A DNA stretch of 64,000 nt from Spiro-02 sp964465155. Lineage in GTDB: Bacteria > Spirochaetota > Spirochaetia > Sphaerochaetales > Sphaerochaetaceae. The notes beneath the pieces are model-generated. The model ran no database searches. It was given only the letters and a program-made list of their open reading frames with translations, and was not told the DNA's origin. Positions 50,768 through 60,481 of this stretch are shown piece after piece (positions within the stretch are counted from its first letter, which is position 1; each line of letters starts with the position of its first letter). The stretch covers positions 7,536 through 71,535 of the forward strand of contig CAYXIH010000004.1 in assembly GCA_964465155.1 (NCBI GenBank), in the 5' to 3' direction. A program made the translations under genes and the position numbers.

Positions 50768-51559
50768 TTACTTCATGTTCCGTTCTTTCTTGATTTCCTC
50801 GTAGGCACCCTGTATCTCACGGAACTTCTCCGTTGCATATTTGGTGAACTCTTCCGGCAGTCCCTTGCTGGCGACAGTGTCGGGATGGAACTCGATGCTC
50901 ATCTTCCGGTAGGCATGCTTGACGTCATCATCGCTTGCATTGGGAGTCAGGCCAAGGACCGAATAGGCCTTGGTCGTGGCGGATGACGTGCCATATTGCC
51001 GGGCAATGCTGTCCATGATCGAATCGGAGAGATGGAATAGTTTCCCTGCCCGATGGATCATGTCATTCTCCTGGCGGTTGACCGCTCCATCTGCTGCCGC
51101 CACGCGGTAGAAGATATCGATCATCAGCTGCAGGAGCGCAGGCTCCTGTGAGAAATTCTGATAGAACTGCGTGGCGAACTGGTCGAATGTCCCACCACCT
51201 TGCAATGCTGCATTGAACACCCGCATTGCTGCGATCTTTCCATTGGCATCGAGGTGGAAGTCCCGGTCGATCGTCTCCTCGATCTTGTGGCGCTCGGCCT
51301 GGGAGACTTGCCCGTCGCACGAGGCAAGGCGAGCCAGCATTGAGAATGCACCGACAAAGAAGAGCATCTGCGTCTGGTCTGCACCTTGTGCCATTGTGCT
51401 CGAACCAAAGAACATCCCCTGCTGCCGGTTTCCTGCCTGGTGGCTGAATTCACCGGCCTTGTCGAACATGTGCCCGAAAGCGGCACCTGCAATCATGCCA
51501 AGCGGTCCCCCGAACATGAATCCGAGGGTACCGCCGATTATCTTGCCAAACCAACCCAT
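50768..51559 (-). CDS. TerB-domain/J-domain co-chaperone (DjlA-like)
   Basis: The 263-residue protein starts with a Gly/Met-rich hydrophobic segment (GKIIGGTLGFMFGGPLGMIAG, residues 4-24) that may insert in the membrane. A TerB-like helical acidic domain follows (about 65-175; MLARLASCDGQVSQAER, AAADGAVNRQE). A C-terminal J-domain (about 195-263) has YSVLGLTPNASDDDVKHAYR and the HPD motif in EFHPD. This is the DjlA arrangement, a DnaK co-chaperone. AGG lies before the ATG. It is encoded 12 bases after the glycosidase gene and ends near a strong terminator. Confidence 0.9.
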   Translation of the reverse strand: MGWFGKIIGGTLGFMFGGPLGMIAGAAFGHMFDKAGEFSHQAGNRQQGMFFGSSTMAQGADQTQMLFFVGAFSMLARLASCDGQVSQAERHKIEETIDRDFHLDANGKIAAMRVFNAALQGGGTFDQFATQFYQNFSQEPALLQLMIDIFYRVAAADGAVNRQENDMIHRAGKLFHLSDSIMDSIARQYGTSSATTKAYSVLGLTPNASDDDVKHAYRKMSIEFHPDTVASKGLPEEFTKYATEKFREIQGAYEEIKKERNMK

Positions 51560-51571
51560 AATTACCTGCTG

Positions 51572-52996
51572 TTAAAGTTTATCGATGAGCATGGAACACT
51601 TGCCCGAAGGAATGGGCAATGTCTTCTTCTTGTGTTCATCAAGTATTTCGATGGTGAAGTAGTACAGCTTCTCCGACTCAAGGCGGATCTCCCAACCCCT
51701 CGCATTCTTGTTGCTGAGGATGGTGATCAGGTTGCGCTTGAGGGAGAGTGATTCAATCCCCATCGCTTCCAGGCTCTGCATCGTCCAGTTGACCGTCTTG
51801 CGGGGCAACGAGATATCAAGGCCTATGATGTTCTCGATCATCAACGTGATCGTGACAAGTCCTGCCATCGGCAGGAACCGCTTGCGTGGGAAGTCGGGCA
51901 GCGACGCACAGGTGGGATACCCCTCCTTGCTGGGCAGATAGGCTTCCCACACGTCTCCGACCTTGTCCCCGTCCGGATGGAGGGTATCAAGGATAAAGTA
52001 CATGTGGCGGATTGCACATTCACGTGCAAAGATGAACTCATGGTACCGCTCCAACCCCTTGATCACCATGTAGGTGAAGAACGGGATGACTGCACCGTTG
52101 TAGCCATCGCAATTCTCGCTGTACGCGGCTGAATCAACGGCCACAAGCGGGAACGGGTTCTCCGTTCCGAACTTCTGGGGATCATGGAGGTATTCAATGA
52201 GCTTGGATGCACGCTCGTCATTGGGGATCTCGGCGAGCATCACCCAATAGGCACCCAGATGCTGGTAGCCGACACGGTTTTCCTTGATGTCCAGATCGTA
52301 GTAAAACTCAGTCTCGGGATCCCACATCAACGAATTGATCCGGGTCTTGAGGGAGAAGAAGATCCGCTTGTAGCGGAAGCTCAGCTCCTTGTCGTTGAGG
52401 ATATCGCCGATTGCAGACATGTACAGTGCATTGACAGCCAGCTGTGCATTGAAGTCCACCGGATAGTAGACACGGTCACGTACGAGGTTGCCGGTCATGC
52501 ATGCTTCTACAGGAACCGAATAGAGGCCATTCTCCTTGAGGAACGTCTCCTGCATCCAAGTGAAATACTTCTCAAGGACAGGGACAACTTCCTTCAGGCG
52601 CTTCTTGTTGCCGATCTTATGGTAGAAATTGAACTCCACGTAGGCGAACAGCAAGGGACATACACCTTCTGGGTTGCCATTGGTGAAGACGGGCTCACCA
52701 GTCTCGACGGAATAGTCGCTTCTGATTGCACCATTCGCCTCCTGCTTGCTATAGAAATAGTCAAGCAACGGAAACGGAGAATACGCTTGGTTGCTATATA
52801 CGAGGAACAACGCGGACATGCAGGAATAGAACTGGTTGAGCGTCGTCTGCCCAGGATATGAGAGATATCCACCGGAGAAACCATTCTCCTTCGTTCCCTG
52901 CTTCCAAAGCTCTTCGAGCCAGACCCACGTCCTGTCATACATGTCGACGAAATCTTGGTCATAAAAATGTACCGATGGTACCAAATCCTTTATCAA
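51572..52996 (-). CDS. (alpha/alpha)6-barrel glycoside hydrolase (MGH1/trehalase-like), TTG start
   Basis: The 474-residue cytoplasmic protein has the sequence pattern of GH63/GH37/amylo-1,6-glucosidase-type barrels. GGYLSYPGQTTLNQFYSC lies near residue 42 and SYSVETGEPV-type Asp-Tyr segments near residue 95 (DYSVETG). RDRVYYPVDFNAQLAVNALYMS near residue 165 and YQHLGAYWVMLAEI, then DGYNGAVIPFFTYM near residue 315, carry likely acid residues. A beta-rich C-terminal region (about 410-474) follows. The substrate is unknown. The start codon is TTG, supported by AAGGAG seven bases upstream and no better ATG. It is the first gene of a two-gene operon with the J-domain protein. Confidence 0.78.
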   Translation of the reverse strand: MIKDLVPSVHFYDQDFVDMYDRTWVWLEELWKQGTKENGFSGGYLSYPGQTTLNQFYSCMSALFLVYSNQAYSPFPLLDYFYSKQEANGAIRSDYSVETGEPVFTNGNPEGVCPLLFAYVEFNFYHKIGNKKRLKEVVPVLEKYFTWMQETFLKENGLYSVPVEACMTGNLVRDRVYYPVDFNAQLAVNALYMSAIGDILNDKELSFRYKRIFFSLKTRINSLMWDPETEFYYDLDIKENRVGYQHLGAYWVMLAEIPNDERASKLIEYLHDPQKFGTENPFPLVAVDSAAYSENCDGYNGAVIPFFTYMVIKGLERYHEFIFARECAIRHMYFILDTLHPDGDKVGDVWEAYLPSKEGYPTCASLPDFPRKRFLPMAGLVTITLMIENIIGLDISLPRKTVNWTMQSLEAMGIESLSLKRNLITILSNKNARGWEIRLESEKLYYFTIEILDEHKKKTLPIPSGKCSMLIDKL

Positions 52997-53203
52997 TCGG
53001 ATACTCCTTGCATCTGTTCCGCGAGCTTACCAAACGACGTTACGTGCAGTATAGAGAATACTACCGATGCTGTCAGAAGTCAATAAAAACTTCAACAAGC
53101 AGACTTCAAACGCCAAAACTTTTCATTGTGGCTCAACGACTTATCCAAATGCGTAAAAAATATGATATTGAGAAAAACCATGGGCAGTTTTTCCAGCCAC
53201 CCA

Positions 53204-54157
53204 TTATACCATCATTGTCAATACCCCAGCTTCCAATTCAACGGAAATATGGCTGCATGCACGTGAGATCACTTCCCCGTCGGCATGGATGGGCATCCGC
53301 TCCCCATCACAGGTCAAATCGACGTTCTGGGAATGCTGGACCCGGAAGTATGGATGCTTCACCTGAGTCCCCTTGAAGAACTTCAACCCAATGGGGACCA
53401 GCTCACGCCCCTTGATCGGAACAGCTGCATACACCACGTCAAACTGCCCGTCGTCTATCTTGGCATCGGGTCCCATCAGGAAGGCAGAACCCATGCGCCG
53501 TCCATTGCAGATTGATATCTGCTGGGTCGACAAATGCTCGGTACCATGGTCGGTGACCATGGTCACCTTGTACGGCTTGGGATAGTGGATCAGGGTCTTG
53601 ATGAACGCCAAGAGATACGAAGGCATCCCGCTGAGATGCTTGAAATCCATCGCGGCAAAATTCACCAGCGGCTCAAAGCCCATACCCACGCCATTGACGA
53701 AATAGCGACCTTGAGGGAAATTCCCACCATAGACTTTCCCGACATCGAAGCTTTTCCGGCTTCCAGCCACGATTGCATGGCAAGCCGTACAGACATCGCA
53801 GCGGGTTCCGACGGTAAAGGCAAAGTCGTTGCCCCTGCCAATAGGAATAATTCCCAGGAGCGGTGCATGGTCTTCTTTGATACCCAACTCTTCTTGGGCA
53901 CGCATCATGCCATCCACGACTTCGTTGACCGTCCCGTCGCCACCAGCGGCTACGATTGTCCGCCACCCCTCCGCAACTGCCTGATAGGCCAAGGAGATGG
54001 CATCTCCTCGTGTGGTTGTCAACCGCACGACACACCGGTAGCCTTCCGTGGCAAAGCACTTCTCAATCTTTTCCTGCTGGGACAGAGCCTTCCCCTTGTC
54101 TGCATGGGGATTGAGGATTACATATATTTCTTGGTTTTGTGTTGAATTGTCTTCCAT
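53204..54157 (-). CDS. Diacylglycerol/lipid kinase family protein (DagK/YegS-like)
   Basis: The 317-residue protein has the DAGK catalytic domain. ILNPHADKGKA near residue 14 and the nucleotide motif AAGGDGTVNEVVDGM near residue 71 are conserved, followed by LGIIPIGRGNDFAF near residue 100. The C-terminal beta domain has GVGMGFEPLV, LSTQQISICNGRRMG and INDDGQFDV-type residues (here KIDDGQFDVV). Members phosphorylate diacylglycerol, sphingoid bases or related lipids at the membrane. The exact lipid is unknown. AAGGA lies eight bases before the ATG. It is monocistronic, separated by 174 bases from the divergent YgiQ gene. Confidence 0.9.
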   Translation of the reverse strand: MEDNSTQNQEIYVILNPHADKGKALSQQEKIEKCFATEGYRCVVRLTTTRGDAISLAYQAVAEGWRTIVAAGGDGTVNEVVDGMMRAQEELGIKEDHAPLLGIIPIGRGNDFAFTVGTRCDVCTACHAIVAGSRKSFDVGKVYGGNFPQGRYFVNGVGMGFEPLVNFAAMDFKHLSGMPSYLLAFIKTLIHYPKPYKVTMVTDHGTEHLSTQQISICNGRRMGSAFLMGPDAKIDDGQFDVVYAAVPIKGRELVPIGLKFFKGTQVKHPYFRVQHSQNVDLTCDGERMPIHADGEVISRACSHISVELEAGVLTMMV

Positions 54158-54331
54158 CGGTAATGTCCTTATGGTGCAAATGTCAGGTCATTGGAACAGG
54201 ACGTGGAAACACACAACACGGTGTCGACATACCCAATCCATAGATAGTCTAGGCGATACATCTCTCATTTTCAACACTTTTGCACACAGAAAGCCAAATG
54301 TCTGCATTGCAGATTCATACTATACACCGAC

Positions 54332-56242
54332 ATGGTAATTACATATCATCTGGATATGACCGAACACACCACAGACCTCTTTCTCCCCATGAACATGGAC
54401 GACATGCACCGCCGCGGCTGGACCGAGCTGGACATCGTCTTCATCACTGGCGACGCCTACGTCGACCATCCCTCCTTTGGCGCAGCCCTGCTGGGCAGGC
54501 TGCTCGAGGCAGCCGGCTACAAGGTGGGCATTGTCTCCCAGCCACGGTGGGACCGTACGGACGACTTCCTGGCCATGGGCAAGCCACGCCTCTGTGCAAT
54601 GATCAGCGCAGGAAACATCGACTCGATGGTCGCACGCTACACGTCCGGTGGAAAAATCCGCCATGACGACCTCTACTCCCCAGGTGGTGTCGGAGGGAAA
54701 CGGCCCGACCGCGCCGTGATCACCTACTGCACCAGGGCCCGGCAGGCGTATGGCAAGGAGACTCCGTTGGTCATAGGTGGGTTGGAGGCTTCCCTGAGGA
54801 GGACCAGCGAGTACGACGTATGGTCCGATACGGTGAGGCGCCCCATCCTTCTCGATGCAAAGGCCGATCTCCTCGTCTACGGCATGGGAGAGTCCCAGAC
54901 GCTGGAGATAGCCAAGCTCCTTGCGAAAGGTACTCCTATCAGCCAGATCACGGATGTCCGTGGAACCGTCATCAATATCCCAGCCAAGGAGCTGCCCCAG
55001 CTTGAGGAACACTCCCCATGGCCCTTGGTCCAGCTTCCTTCCCATGAGCAGGTCAGCGAACGTGACAAGCTCTCCAACACACCCACTTCAGCAGGTCGGC
55101 AAGCATATGCCCAAGCCTTCCAGCTGAAGCTACTCAACGAGAACCCCATGCAGCCCAAACGATTGGTGCAATCCTGCGGAGACCGGATCATTGTCCAGAA
55201 CCCACCGTCGCTCCCATTGTCCACACGTCAGTTCGACATGCTCTATGAATTCCCCTATACCCGCAACTGGCACCCTTCCTACGATAGCCAAGGGGGAGTG
55301 CCGGGATTGGCAGAGGTGCAATTCTCGATCACCAGCAACCGCGGATGCTATGGCGCCTGCTCATTCTGCGCCATCACCAGCCACCAAGGACGGATGGTCC
55401 AAGTCAGGTCCGAGCAGTCGCTGGTGCAGGAAGCCCGCGCCATGACCAGGCATCCAGCTTTCAAAGGGTACATCCATGACCTCGGAGGGCCTACGGCCAA
55501 CTTCCAAGGCCCGGCATGCACCAAGCAGCTCACCGAAGGCCCATGCAGTGGCAGGCAGTGCCTGTTCCCAAGACCTTGCAAGAACCTCAGCGACTCACAC
55601 GCACGATATCTCGACATCCTGGATGCCGTTCAGGCAGTCCCGGGTGTCAAGAAGGTCTTTATCCGGTCAGGCATCCGATACGACTACCTGATGGAGGTGA
55701 CCGATGAAGCGACGCGCAAAAGGTTCATCGACCACTTGGTACGGGACAACGTCAGCGGCCAGCTCAAGATTGCCCCAGAGCATATTTCTCCACAAGTATT
55801 GGATGCAATGGGAAAACAGCGCGTCGAAGTCTATGAGGCGTTCCGCGATGCCTATGCAGATGCAAACCACCGGCTTGGGCAGAAGCAGTATACCATCCCA
55901 TATTTCATAGCTGCCCACCCAGGGTCAACGTTGGAAAGCGCCATCGAACTGGCACTCTACCTCAAGAAGGAGGGATTCATCCCCGACCAGGCGCAGGAGT
56001 TCTATCCCACCCCCGGCACAGTCTCCACGTGCATGTACTATACTGGCATGGATCCACGCCCAGGCAGGTCATTCGCACAGGTCTACGTGCCCAAGGGACG
56101 GGAGAAACGGCTTCAGCGGGCACTGCTCCAGTTCCACAAGGAAGAGAACCGTGCGCTGGTGCGCGAAGCCCTGCAGGCGGCGGGACGCAACGACTTGGTG
56201 AACGTGCTGCTGGGACGCCCCATGCAACAACGGAGAAGATAG
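54332..56242 (+). CDS. ygiQ: YgiQ-family radical SAM protein
   Basis: The 636-residue protein has the YgiQ N-terminal domain (DIVFITGDAYVDHPSFGAAL near residue 32, GGLEASLRRTSEYDVW near residue 150). A radical SAM core follows with the iron-sulfur motif NRGCYGACSFCAIT near residue 336 (CxxxCxxC), then IKVFIRSGIRYDYL-type (KKVFIRSGIRYDYL) and LKIAPEHISPQVLDAMGK. A further Cys-rich stretch lies near 391-408 (CTKQLTEGPCSGRQC). The reaction is not established. ATG 54332 has TATACA five bases upstream and no ribosome site; ATG 54356 is a possible alternative. A hairpin without U-tract (56258-56278) follows. Confidence 0.92.
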   Translation: MVITYHLDMTEHTTDLFLPMNMDDMHRRGWTELDIVFITGDAYVDHPSFGAALLGRLLEAAGYKVGIVSQPRWDRTDDFLAMGKPRLCAMISAGNIDSMVARYTSGGKIRHDDLYSPGGVGGKRPDRAVITYCTRARQAYGKETPLVIGGLEASLRRTSEYDVWSDTVRRPILLDAKADLLVYGMGESQTLEIAKLLAKGTPISQITDVRGTVINIPAKELPQLEEHSPWPLVQLPSHEQVSERDKLSNTPTSAGRQAYAQAFQLKLLNENPMQPKRLVQSCGDRIIVQNPPSLPLSTRQFDMLYEFPYTRNWHPSYDSQGGVPGLAEVQFSITSNRGCYGACSFCAITSHQGRMVQVRSEQSLVQEARAMTRHPAFKGYIHDLGGPTANFQGPACTKQLTEGPCSGRQCLFPRPCKNLSDSHARYLDILDAVQAVPGVKKVFIRSGIRYDYLMEVTDEATRKRFIDHLVRDNVSGQLKIAPEHISPQVLDAMGKQRVEVYEAFRDAYADANHRLGQKQYTIPYFIAAHPGSTLESAIELALYLKKEGFIPDQAQEFYPTPGTVSTCMYYTGMDPRPGRSFAQVYVPKGREKRLQRALLQFHKEENRALVREALQAAGRNDLVNVLLGRPMQQRRR

Positions 56243-56257
56243 CTACCGAAGCGACAT

Positions 56258-56278
56258 CCTCAGCTTGCCATGCTGAGG
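56258..56278. repeat. Stem-loop after ygiQ
   Basis: CCTCAGC (56258-56264) pairs with GCTGAGG (56272-56278) over a seven-base loop, 15 bases past the ygiQ stop. No T-run follows, so it is at best a weak terminator. Confidence 0.4.
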
Positions 56279-56315
56279 GCAGTGTTCCATGAAGCCACTA
56301 TTGCCGTACGAGTAC

Positions 56316-56344
56316 TTGACTCTTATTGGTCAACCAGTTAGACA
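56316..56344 (+). promoter_or_regulatory. Promoter of the second MATE gene, probably leaderless
   Basis: TTGACT (56316-56321), a 17-base spacer and TAGACA (56339-56344), then six bases and the ATG at 56351. No ribosome site is present. Confidence 0.6.
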
Positions 56345-56350
56345 TACCCC

Positions 56351-57712
56351 ATGCCCTCAATAGAAACACACAAGGACTTCTATGTCCGCATGGCATCGAT
56401 CGCATTGCCGATCATGCTGCAGAACCTGCTTGTCTCATCCCTCTCGTTCGTCGATACCCTGATGATCGGGCAACTAGGCAGCAGCGAGATTGCAGCTGTC
56501 GGCCTTGCCAACCAGATGTTCTTCCTCATCAGCCTCTTCTTCTTTGGAGTCAGCAGCGGCGCCAGCATCTTTGTTTCGCAATATTGGGGTGCAAACAACC
56601 GTGACAGCATCCAGAAGGTCATGGGTGTGGCAATCGCCACCGGTGTGGCGGGAGCGGCCGTGTTCTCCGTCATCTCCATCGTAGCCCCCGAGGCGGTGAT
56701 GCATATTTTCACCCGCGATGCCTTTGTCGTACAGCGGGGCAAGGAGTACCTGCAGCTGGTGGGGATCAGCTATATCTTCACCGCCATCACCACAGTCTAC
56801 TCCACAACGCTGAGGGCCACCGGAGATGCCAAGACCCCGTTGATAGTCGCCTGTTTCTCCCTCTCGTTCAACGCATTGTTCAACTGGCTGCTGATCTTCG
56901 GCATTGGACCGTTCCCCCGCATGGAGGTGGCAGGCGCAGCCCTGGCAACAACTATCAGTAGGCTGCTTGAGATGCTCATCCTCATGCTTTGGAGCCAAGG
57001 TCGCAGGACACCCGCAGCCATGCACCTCAAGAAGGCATTCAGATGGGACAAGGCGTTCCTTGTCGCATTCTTCCCTACCTGCATGCCCGTGGTCATCAAT
57101 GAAGTCCTGTGGGCGCTGGGAATGACCACCTACAAGATTGCATTCAGCAGGATGGGAATCGATGTCATCGCATCCGTGAATGTCACTGAGGCGATCAACA
57201 GCCTCTTCTTTGTCGCCATGATGGGTATCAGCTCCAGCTGTTCGATCATGATCGGCATCCAAATCGGGGCAGGCAACCAGGAACGGGCTTCCGTCTATGG
57301 CCACCGGTTCATGAGGATCGGCTTGGTCGTGGGAGCCATCATGGGAGCAGCCATGGCCATTAGCTCACCGTTCCTTCCCAGGCTGTTCAATATCTCTCCC
57401 GACATCTACAAGATGACCTGCTTCTCCCTGATCGTAGGCGGATGCCTCATGCCCATCAAGTCGGTGAACATGAACGTCATCGTCGGTATCCTCCGCGGTG
57501 GCGGTGACACCCGTTTTTCCATGATCGCCGAAATGCTGGGTGTCTGGGGTGTCGGTGTCCCCATGGCGTTCTTTGGCTCCATGGTTCTCCATCTTCCCAT
57601 CTGGTGGCTGTACCTCCTCATAGGCTTGGAGGAAGTGCTCAAGTTCTGTATCGGAACCTGGCGCGTACGCAGCGGCAAATGGATCAACGACTTGGCCAAG
57701 ACTCCTGCCTGA
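56351..57712 (+). CDS. MATE-family efflux transporter (NorM-like)
   Basis: The 453-residue membrane protein has twelve helices in two MatE repeats, the normal family length. The N-terminal half has PIMLQNLLVSSLSFVDTLMIGQLG near residue 18 (cited in part as SFVDTLMIGQLG) and SSGASIFVSQYWGA near residue 65. TLRATGDAKTPL near residue 155 and LRGGGDTRFSM near residue 382 are the paired G-D/T loops. It exports cationic compounds in exchange for H+ or Na+. The substrate is unknown. It shares only family-level similarity with the 23014 gene. The start has a promoter directly upstream and no ribosome site. Confidence 0.93.
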   Translation: MPSIETHKDFYVRMASIALPIMLQNLLVSSLSFVDTLMIGQLGSSEIAAVGLANQMFFLISLFFFGVSSGASIFVSQYWGANNRDSIQKVMGVAIATGVAGAAVFSVISIVAPEAVMHIFTRDAFVVQRGKEYLQLVGISYIFTAITTVYSTTLRATGDAKTPLIVACFSLSFNALFNWLLIFGIGPFPRMEVAGAALATTISRLLEMLILMLWSQGRRTPAAMHLKKAFRWDKAFLVAFFPTCMPVVINEVLWALGMTTYKIAFSRMGIDVIASVNVTEAINSLFFVAMMGISSSCSIMIGIQIGAGNQERASVYGHRFMRIGLVVGAIMGAAMAISSPFLPRLFNISPDIYKMTCFSLIVGGCLMPIKSVNMNVIVGILRGGGDTRFSMIAEMLGVWGVGVPMAFFGSMVLHLPIWWLYLLIGLEEVLKFCIGTWRVRSGKWINDLAKTPA

Positions 57713-57725
57713 AGTGTCTCTTTCA

Positions 57726-57754
57726 TTGACCTTCCGTACGTACAACCGTATAGT
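57726..57754 (+). promoter_or_regulatory. Promoter of the nagA operon
   Basis: TTGACC (57726-57731), a 17-base spacer and TATAGT (57749-57754). The predicted start near 57761 gives a leader of about 37 bases that opens with the hairpin at 57764-57782. Confidence 0.7.
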
Positions 57755-57763
57755 TTGGGTGTA

Positions 57764-57782
57764 GGGAGACATGTCGTCTCCC
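57764..57782 (+). promoter_or_regulatory. 5' leader hairpin of nagA
   Basis: GGGAGAC (57764-57770) pairs perfectly with GTCTCCC (57776-57782) across ATGTC, at the very 5' end of the predicted message. GAGGAG follows a few bases later. It may stabilise the mRNA. The out-of-use ATG at 57771 lies in its loop. Confidence 0.5.
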
Positions 57783-57797
57783 TCCGAGGAGCAACTT

Positions 57798-58982
57798 ATG
57801 GCAAACAGAACCGTACTGACCAACGGAACCGTGATCACCGGGTTCGCCACATTGAAAAACTGTGGACTCTACATCGAAGAAGACGGAACCATCGGCGATA
57901 TCTTCAACATGAAGCGCCTAGCAGAAAAACGCTTTCCACCTGAAACTACAATGATAGATGTCGGAGGCGCCTATGTGACCCCCGGCCTCATCGACACACA
58001 TATCCATGGCATCGGAGGCTTTGGCACCGAAGACTGCAAGGAAGCCTCGATCCTTGGCATGAGCGAACGCCTTGCAGACTTTGGCGTCACATCCTTCCTT
58101 CCCACAGTCTATACCGACAGCCTGCCCAAGATGCTCAACTCCATCAAGGCAATCGTTGCAGCAATGGGCAAGGAGCACGGTGCCAAGATCCTGGGGATCA
58201 ACGTAGAAGGTCCATTCATCTCCCCAGAGCGCATCGGAGCCCAGGCCCCGGAGGGGCTGCAACCGGTGAGCATCGAGGTCTTCAACAAGATCATCGAGAC
58301 AGGCGAAGGACATATTGTCTGCATGACGGTAGCCCCAGAGCTCAAGGGAATGCGGGAACTAGCCCTCGCAGCACGCAAATCGGGCATCGTTCTCCTTGCA
58401 GGCCATACTGATGCCACATATGAGAACATCATCGAAGGGATGCAGTGCGGCATCCTCCACTCAACCCACTTCTTCAATGCGATGAGCCGGTTGCACCACC
58501 GCAACCCCGGCACAGTGGGTGCTATCATGATCCAGCGCGACATGCAGTGTGAGATCATCTGTGACGGCGTGCACGTCCACCCGGAACTCATCAAGCTGCT
58601 GCTGCGCGAGAAGCCGCTGGGCAACATCGTGATGATCACCGACAGCCTCAAGCCCACCAAGCAGCGCACCGGAGCACTCACTGCCAATGGTGAACCGTGT
58701 GTCCCCGGCCCTGAGGGTGGGTTCGTCAGCGCAAGCGACCCGACCCTCTTCATGGGCTCATCCCTGACACTGCTGCAGGCGGTCAAGAACATGGTCAGCT
58801 GGGAAGTTCCCCTCGAGCAGGCTATCCAGATGTCATCGACCAACCCAGCCCGTATCTATGACTTCCCCAAGATCGGAAGCCTGATCCCAGGGTACAAGGC
58901 GGATATCACGATCTTCGACAATACATTCCAACTCAAGGGTGTCTTCATCAACGGAGAGCTCGTACGCGACCGCTTTGCCTGA
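57798..58982 (+). CDS. nagA: N-acetylglucosamine-6-phosphate deacetylase
   Basis: The 394-residue amidohydrolase converts GlcNAc-6-phosphate to glucosamine-6-phosphate and acetate. The metal motif GLIDTHIHGIGGF lies near residue 57, INVEGPFISPERIGAQ near residue 132 carries the metal Glu, GHTDATYENI and THFFNAMSRLHHR carry His ligands, and VMITDSLKPTKQ near residue 279 carries the catalytic Asp. ATG 57798 is chosen because GAGGAG lies six bases upstream; the start at 57771 would lie inside the leader hairpin. It heads a four-gene run with pepD, an amidotransferase and a flavoprotein. Confidence 0.94.
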   Translation: MANRTVLTNGTVITGFATLKNCGLYIEEDGTIGDIFNMKRLAEKRFPPETTMIDVGGAYVTPGLIDTHIHGIGGFGTEDCKEASILGMSERLADFGVTSFLPTVYTDSLPKMLNSIKAIVAAMGKEHGAKILGINVEGPFISPERIGAQAPEGLQPVSIEVFNKIIETGEGHIVCMTVAPELKGMRELALAARKSGIVLLAGHTDATYENIIEGMQCGILHSTHFFNAMSRLHHRNPGTVGAIMIQRDMQCEIICDGVHVHPELIKLLLREKPLGNIVMITDSLKPTKQRTGALTANGEPCVPGPEGGFVSASDPTLFMGSSLTLLQAVKNMVSWEVPLEQAIQMSSTNPARIYDFPKIGSLIPGYKADITIFDNTFQLKGVFINGELVRDRFA

Positions 58983-59017
58983 AGGGCACCCCCCCAATCC
59001 ATTCCCAGGAGGAATAC

Positions 59018-60481
59018 ATGACTTCACATGACGCAATCTCGGGCCTCAAGCCCGATCATCTTTGGCAATATTTCTATGAGCTTTCCCAGATTCCACGTGA
59101 AAGCGGGAACGTTACGGGAGTACAGAAGTGGCTGCAGGAGTTTGCCACCGAACACCATATCCGCCATACCAGCGACAGCGTGGGAAACATCATCTTCTAC
59201 AAGGATGCAACACCCGGACATGAGCATGCACCGGCTGTAGCCCTGCAGGGCCACATGGACATGGTCTGCGTCAAGAAGCCGGGAAGCACCCATGATTTCC
59301 TCCATGACCCAATATTCCTGGTACGCGAAGGTGACATCCTCCATGCAAAGGACACCACCCTCGGAGCAGACAACGGCATCGCCGTCGCCATGATCTTGGA
59401 CATCTTCACCGACGACACGCTGGTGCATGGTCCCCTTGAGGCTATCTTTACCGTCGACGAGGAGACAGGCCTCACCGGTGCCTTTGGACTGGACCCCACC
59501 AACATCCACAGCAAGATGATGCTCAACCTCGACAGCGAGGAGGAGGGCATCATCTACATCGGGTGTGCAGGTGGCATTGAAGTCGATGCCGACCTCATCC
59601 AGCCCCTGCAGGCTGTCCCTGCTGGGTGGGAGACATGGGCTCTCCGTGTCGACGGTCTTTCCGGTGGCCATAGCGGTGCGGAGATCCACACCCAGCGGGC
59701 AAATGCGATCAAGGTTGCTGCCCGTGCCCTTCACGCTGTAGGGACACATTGCAACTTCATGCTGGTATCGATCAACGGAGGAACCAAGCGCAATGTAATT
59801 CCTTCCACGTGCGATGTCGTATTTGCTACGGCCGTTGCCGACCACGACTGCGTGCTGCAGGCTATCAAGGCCGTCACTGCGGATGTCCAGAAAGAACATG
59901 AGCTGACAGACCCGCATGCAAACATCACCCTCACTGCAGCACAACCTGCCAAGCAGGCATTCTCCCTGCAGCAGAGCAAATCCTTCATAGACTCGCTGCA
60001 TGCCGCTCCCCATGGCGTGGACAAGATGAGCCTGACGCTCAAGGATGTCGTACAGACCTCTTCAAACCTTGCCATCGTCACCACCGAAGCTGGCCATCTG
60101 CATGTCATCTCCAGCCACCGTTCATCCGTCCTCTCGGAACGTGACGACGTGGCATCGAGAATGGCCGCGGCAATGACACTCTGTGGAGCAACTGCAACCT
60201 TCTCCGGGGCATATCCCTCATGGACACCGAACATGGAATCGCCATTGGCCGCCTTCTGCTCCAAAGCCTATGAAACGTCTTCAGGGAAGAAACCGGTCCT
60301 CACCGCCATCCATGCGGGTCTTGAATGTGGAATCATCAACAGCCTCATCCCCGGGATGGACAGCGTTTCTATCGGACCTGACATGTGGGGTGTCCACTCT
60401 ACTGATGAGCGGATCTCCGTCTCCTCAGCTGACCGGACCCTTGGCTTTGTCAAGGAACTGGTCACATCCATCGGATCATGA
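59018..60481 (+). CDS. pepD: Aminoacyl-histidine dipeptidase (PepD family, M20)
   Basis: The 487-residue cytosolic di-zinc dipeptidase has the M20C layout. LQGHMDMVCVKKPGSTHDF near residue 75 carries His and Asp. TLGADNGIAVAM near residue 113 carries the bridging Asp. VDEETGLTGAFGLD near residue 146 holds the catalytic and metal Glu, and NLDSEEEG near residue 169 the next Asp. HAGLECGIINSLIPGMDSVS near residue 430 is the C-terminal segment with the last His. Length equals E. coli PepD (485). GGAGG precedes the ATG. Its stop overlaps the next gene by ATGA. Confidence 0.95.
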   Translation: MTSHDAISGLKPDHLWQYFYELSQIPRESGNVTGVQKWLQEFATEHHIRHTSDSVGNIIFYKDATPGHEHAPAVALQGHMDMVCVKKPGSTHDFLHDPIFLVREGDILHAKDTTLGADNGIAVAMILDIFTDDTLVHGPLEAIFTVDEETGLTGAFGLDPTNIHSKMMLNLDSEEEGIIYIGCAGGIEVDADLIQPLQAVPAGWETWALRVDGLSGGHSGAEIHTQRANAIKVAARALHAVGTHCNFMLVSINGGTKRNVIPSTCDVVFATAVADHDCVLQAIKAVTADVQKEHELTDPHANITLTAAQPAKQAFSLQQSKSFIDSLHAAPHGVDKMSLTLKDVVQTSSNLAIVTTEAGHLHVISSHRSSVLSERDDVASRMAAAMTLCGATATFSGAYPSWTPNMESPLAAFCSKAYETSSGKKPVLTAIHAGLECGIINSLIPGMDSVSIGPDMWGVHSTDERISVSSADRTLGFVKELVTSIGS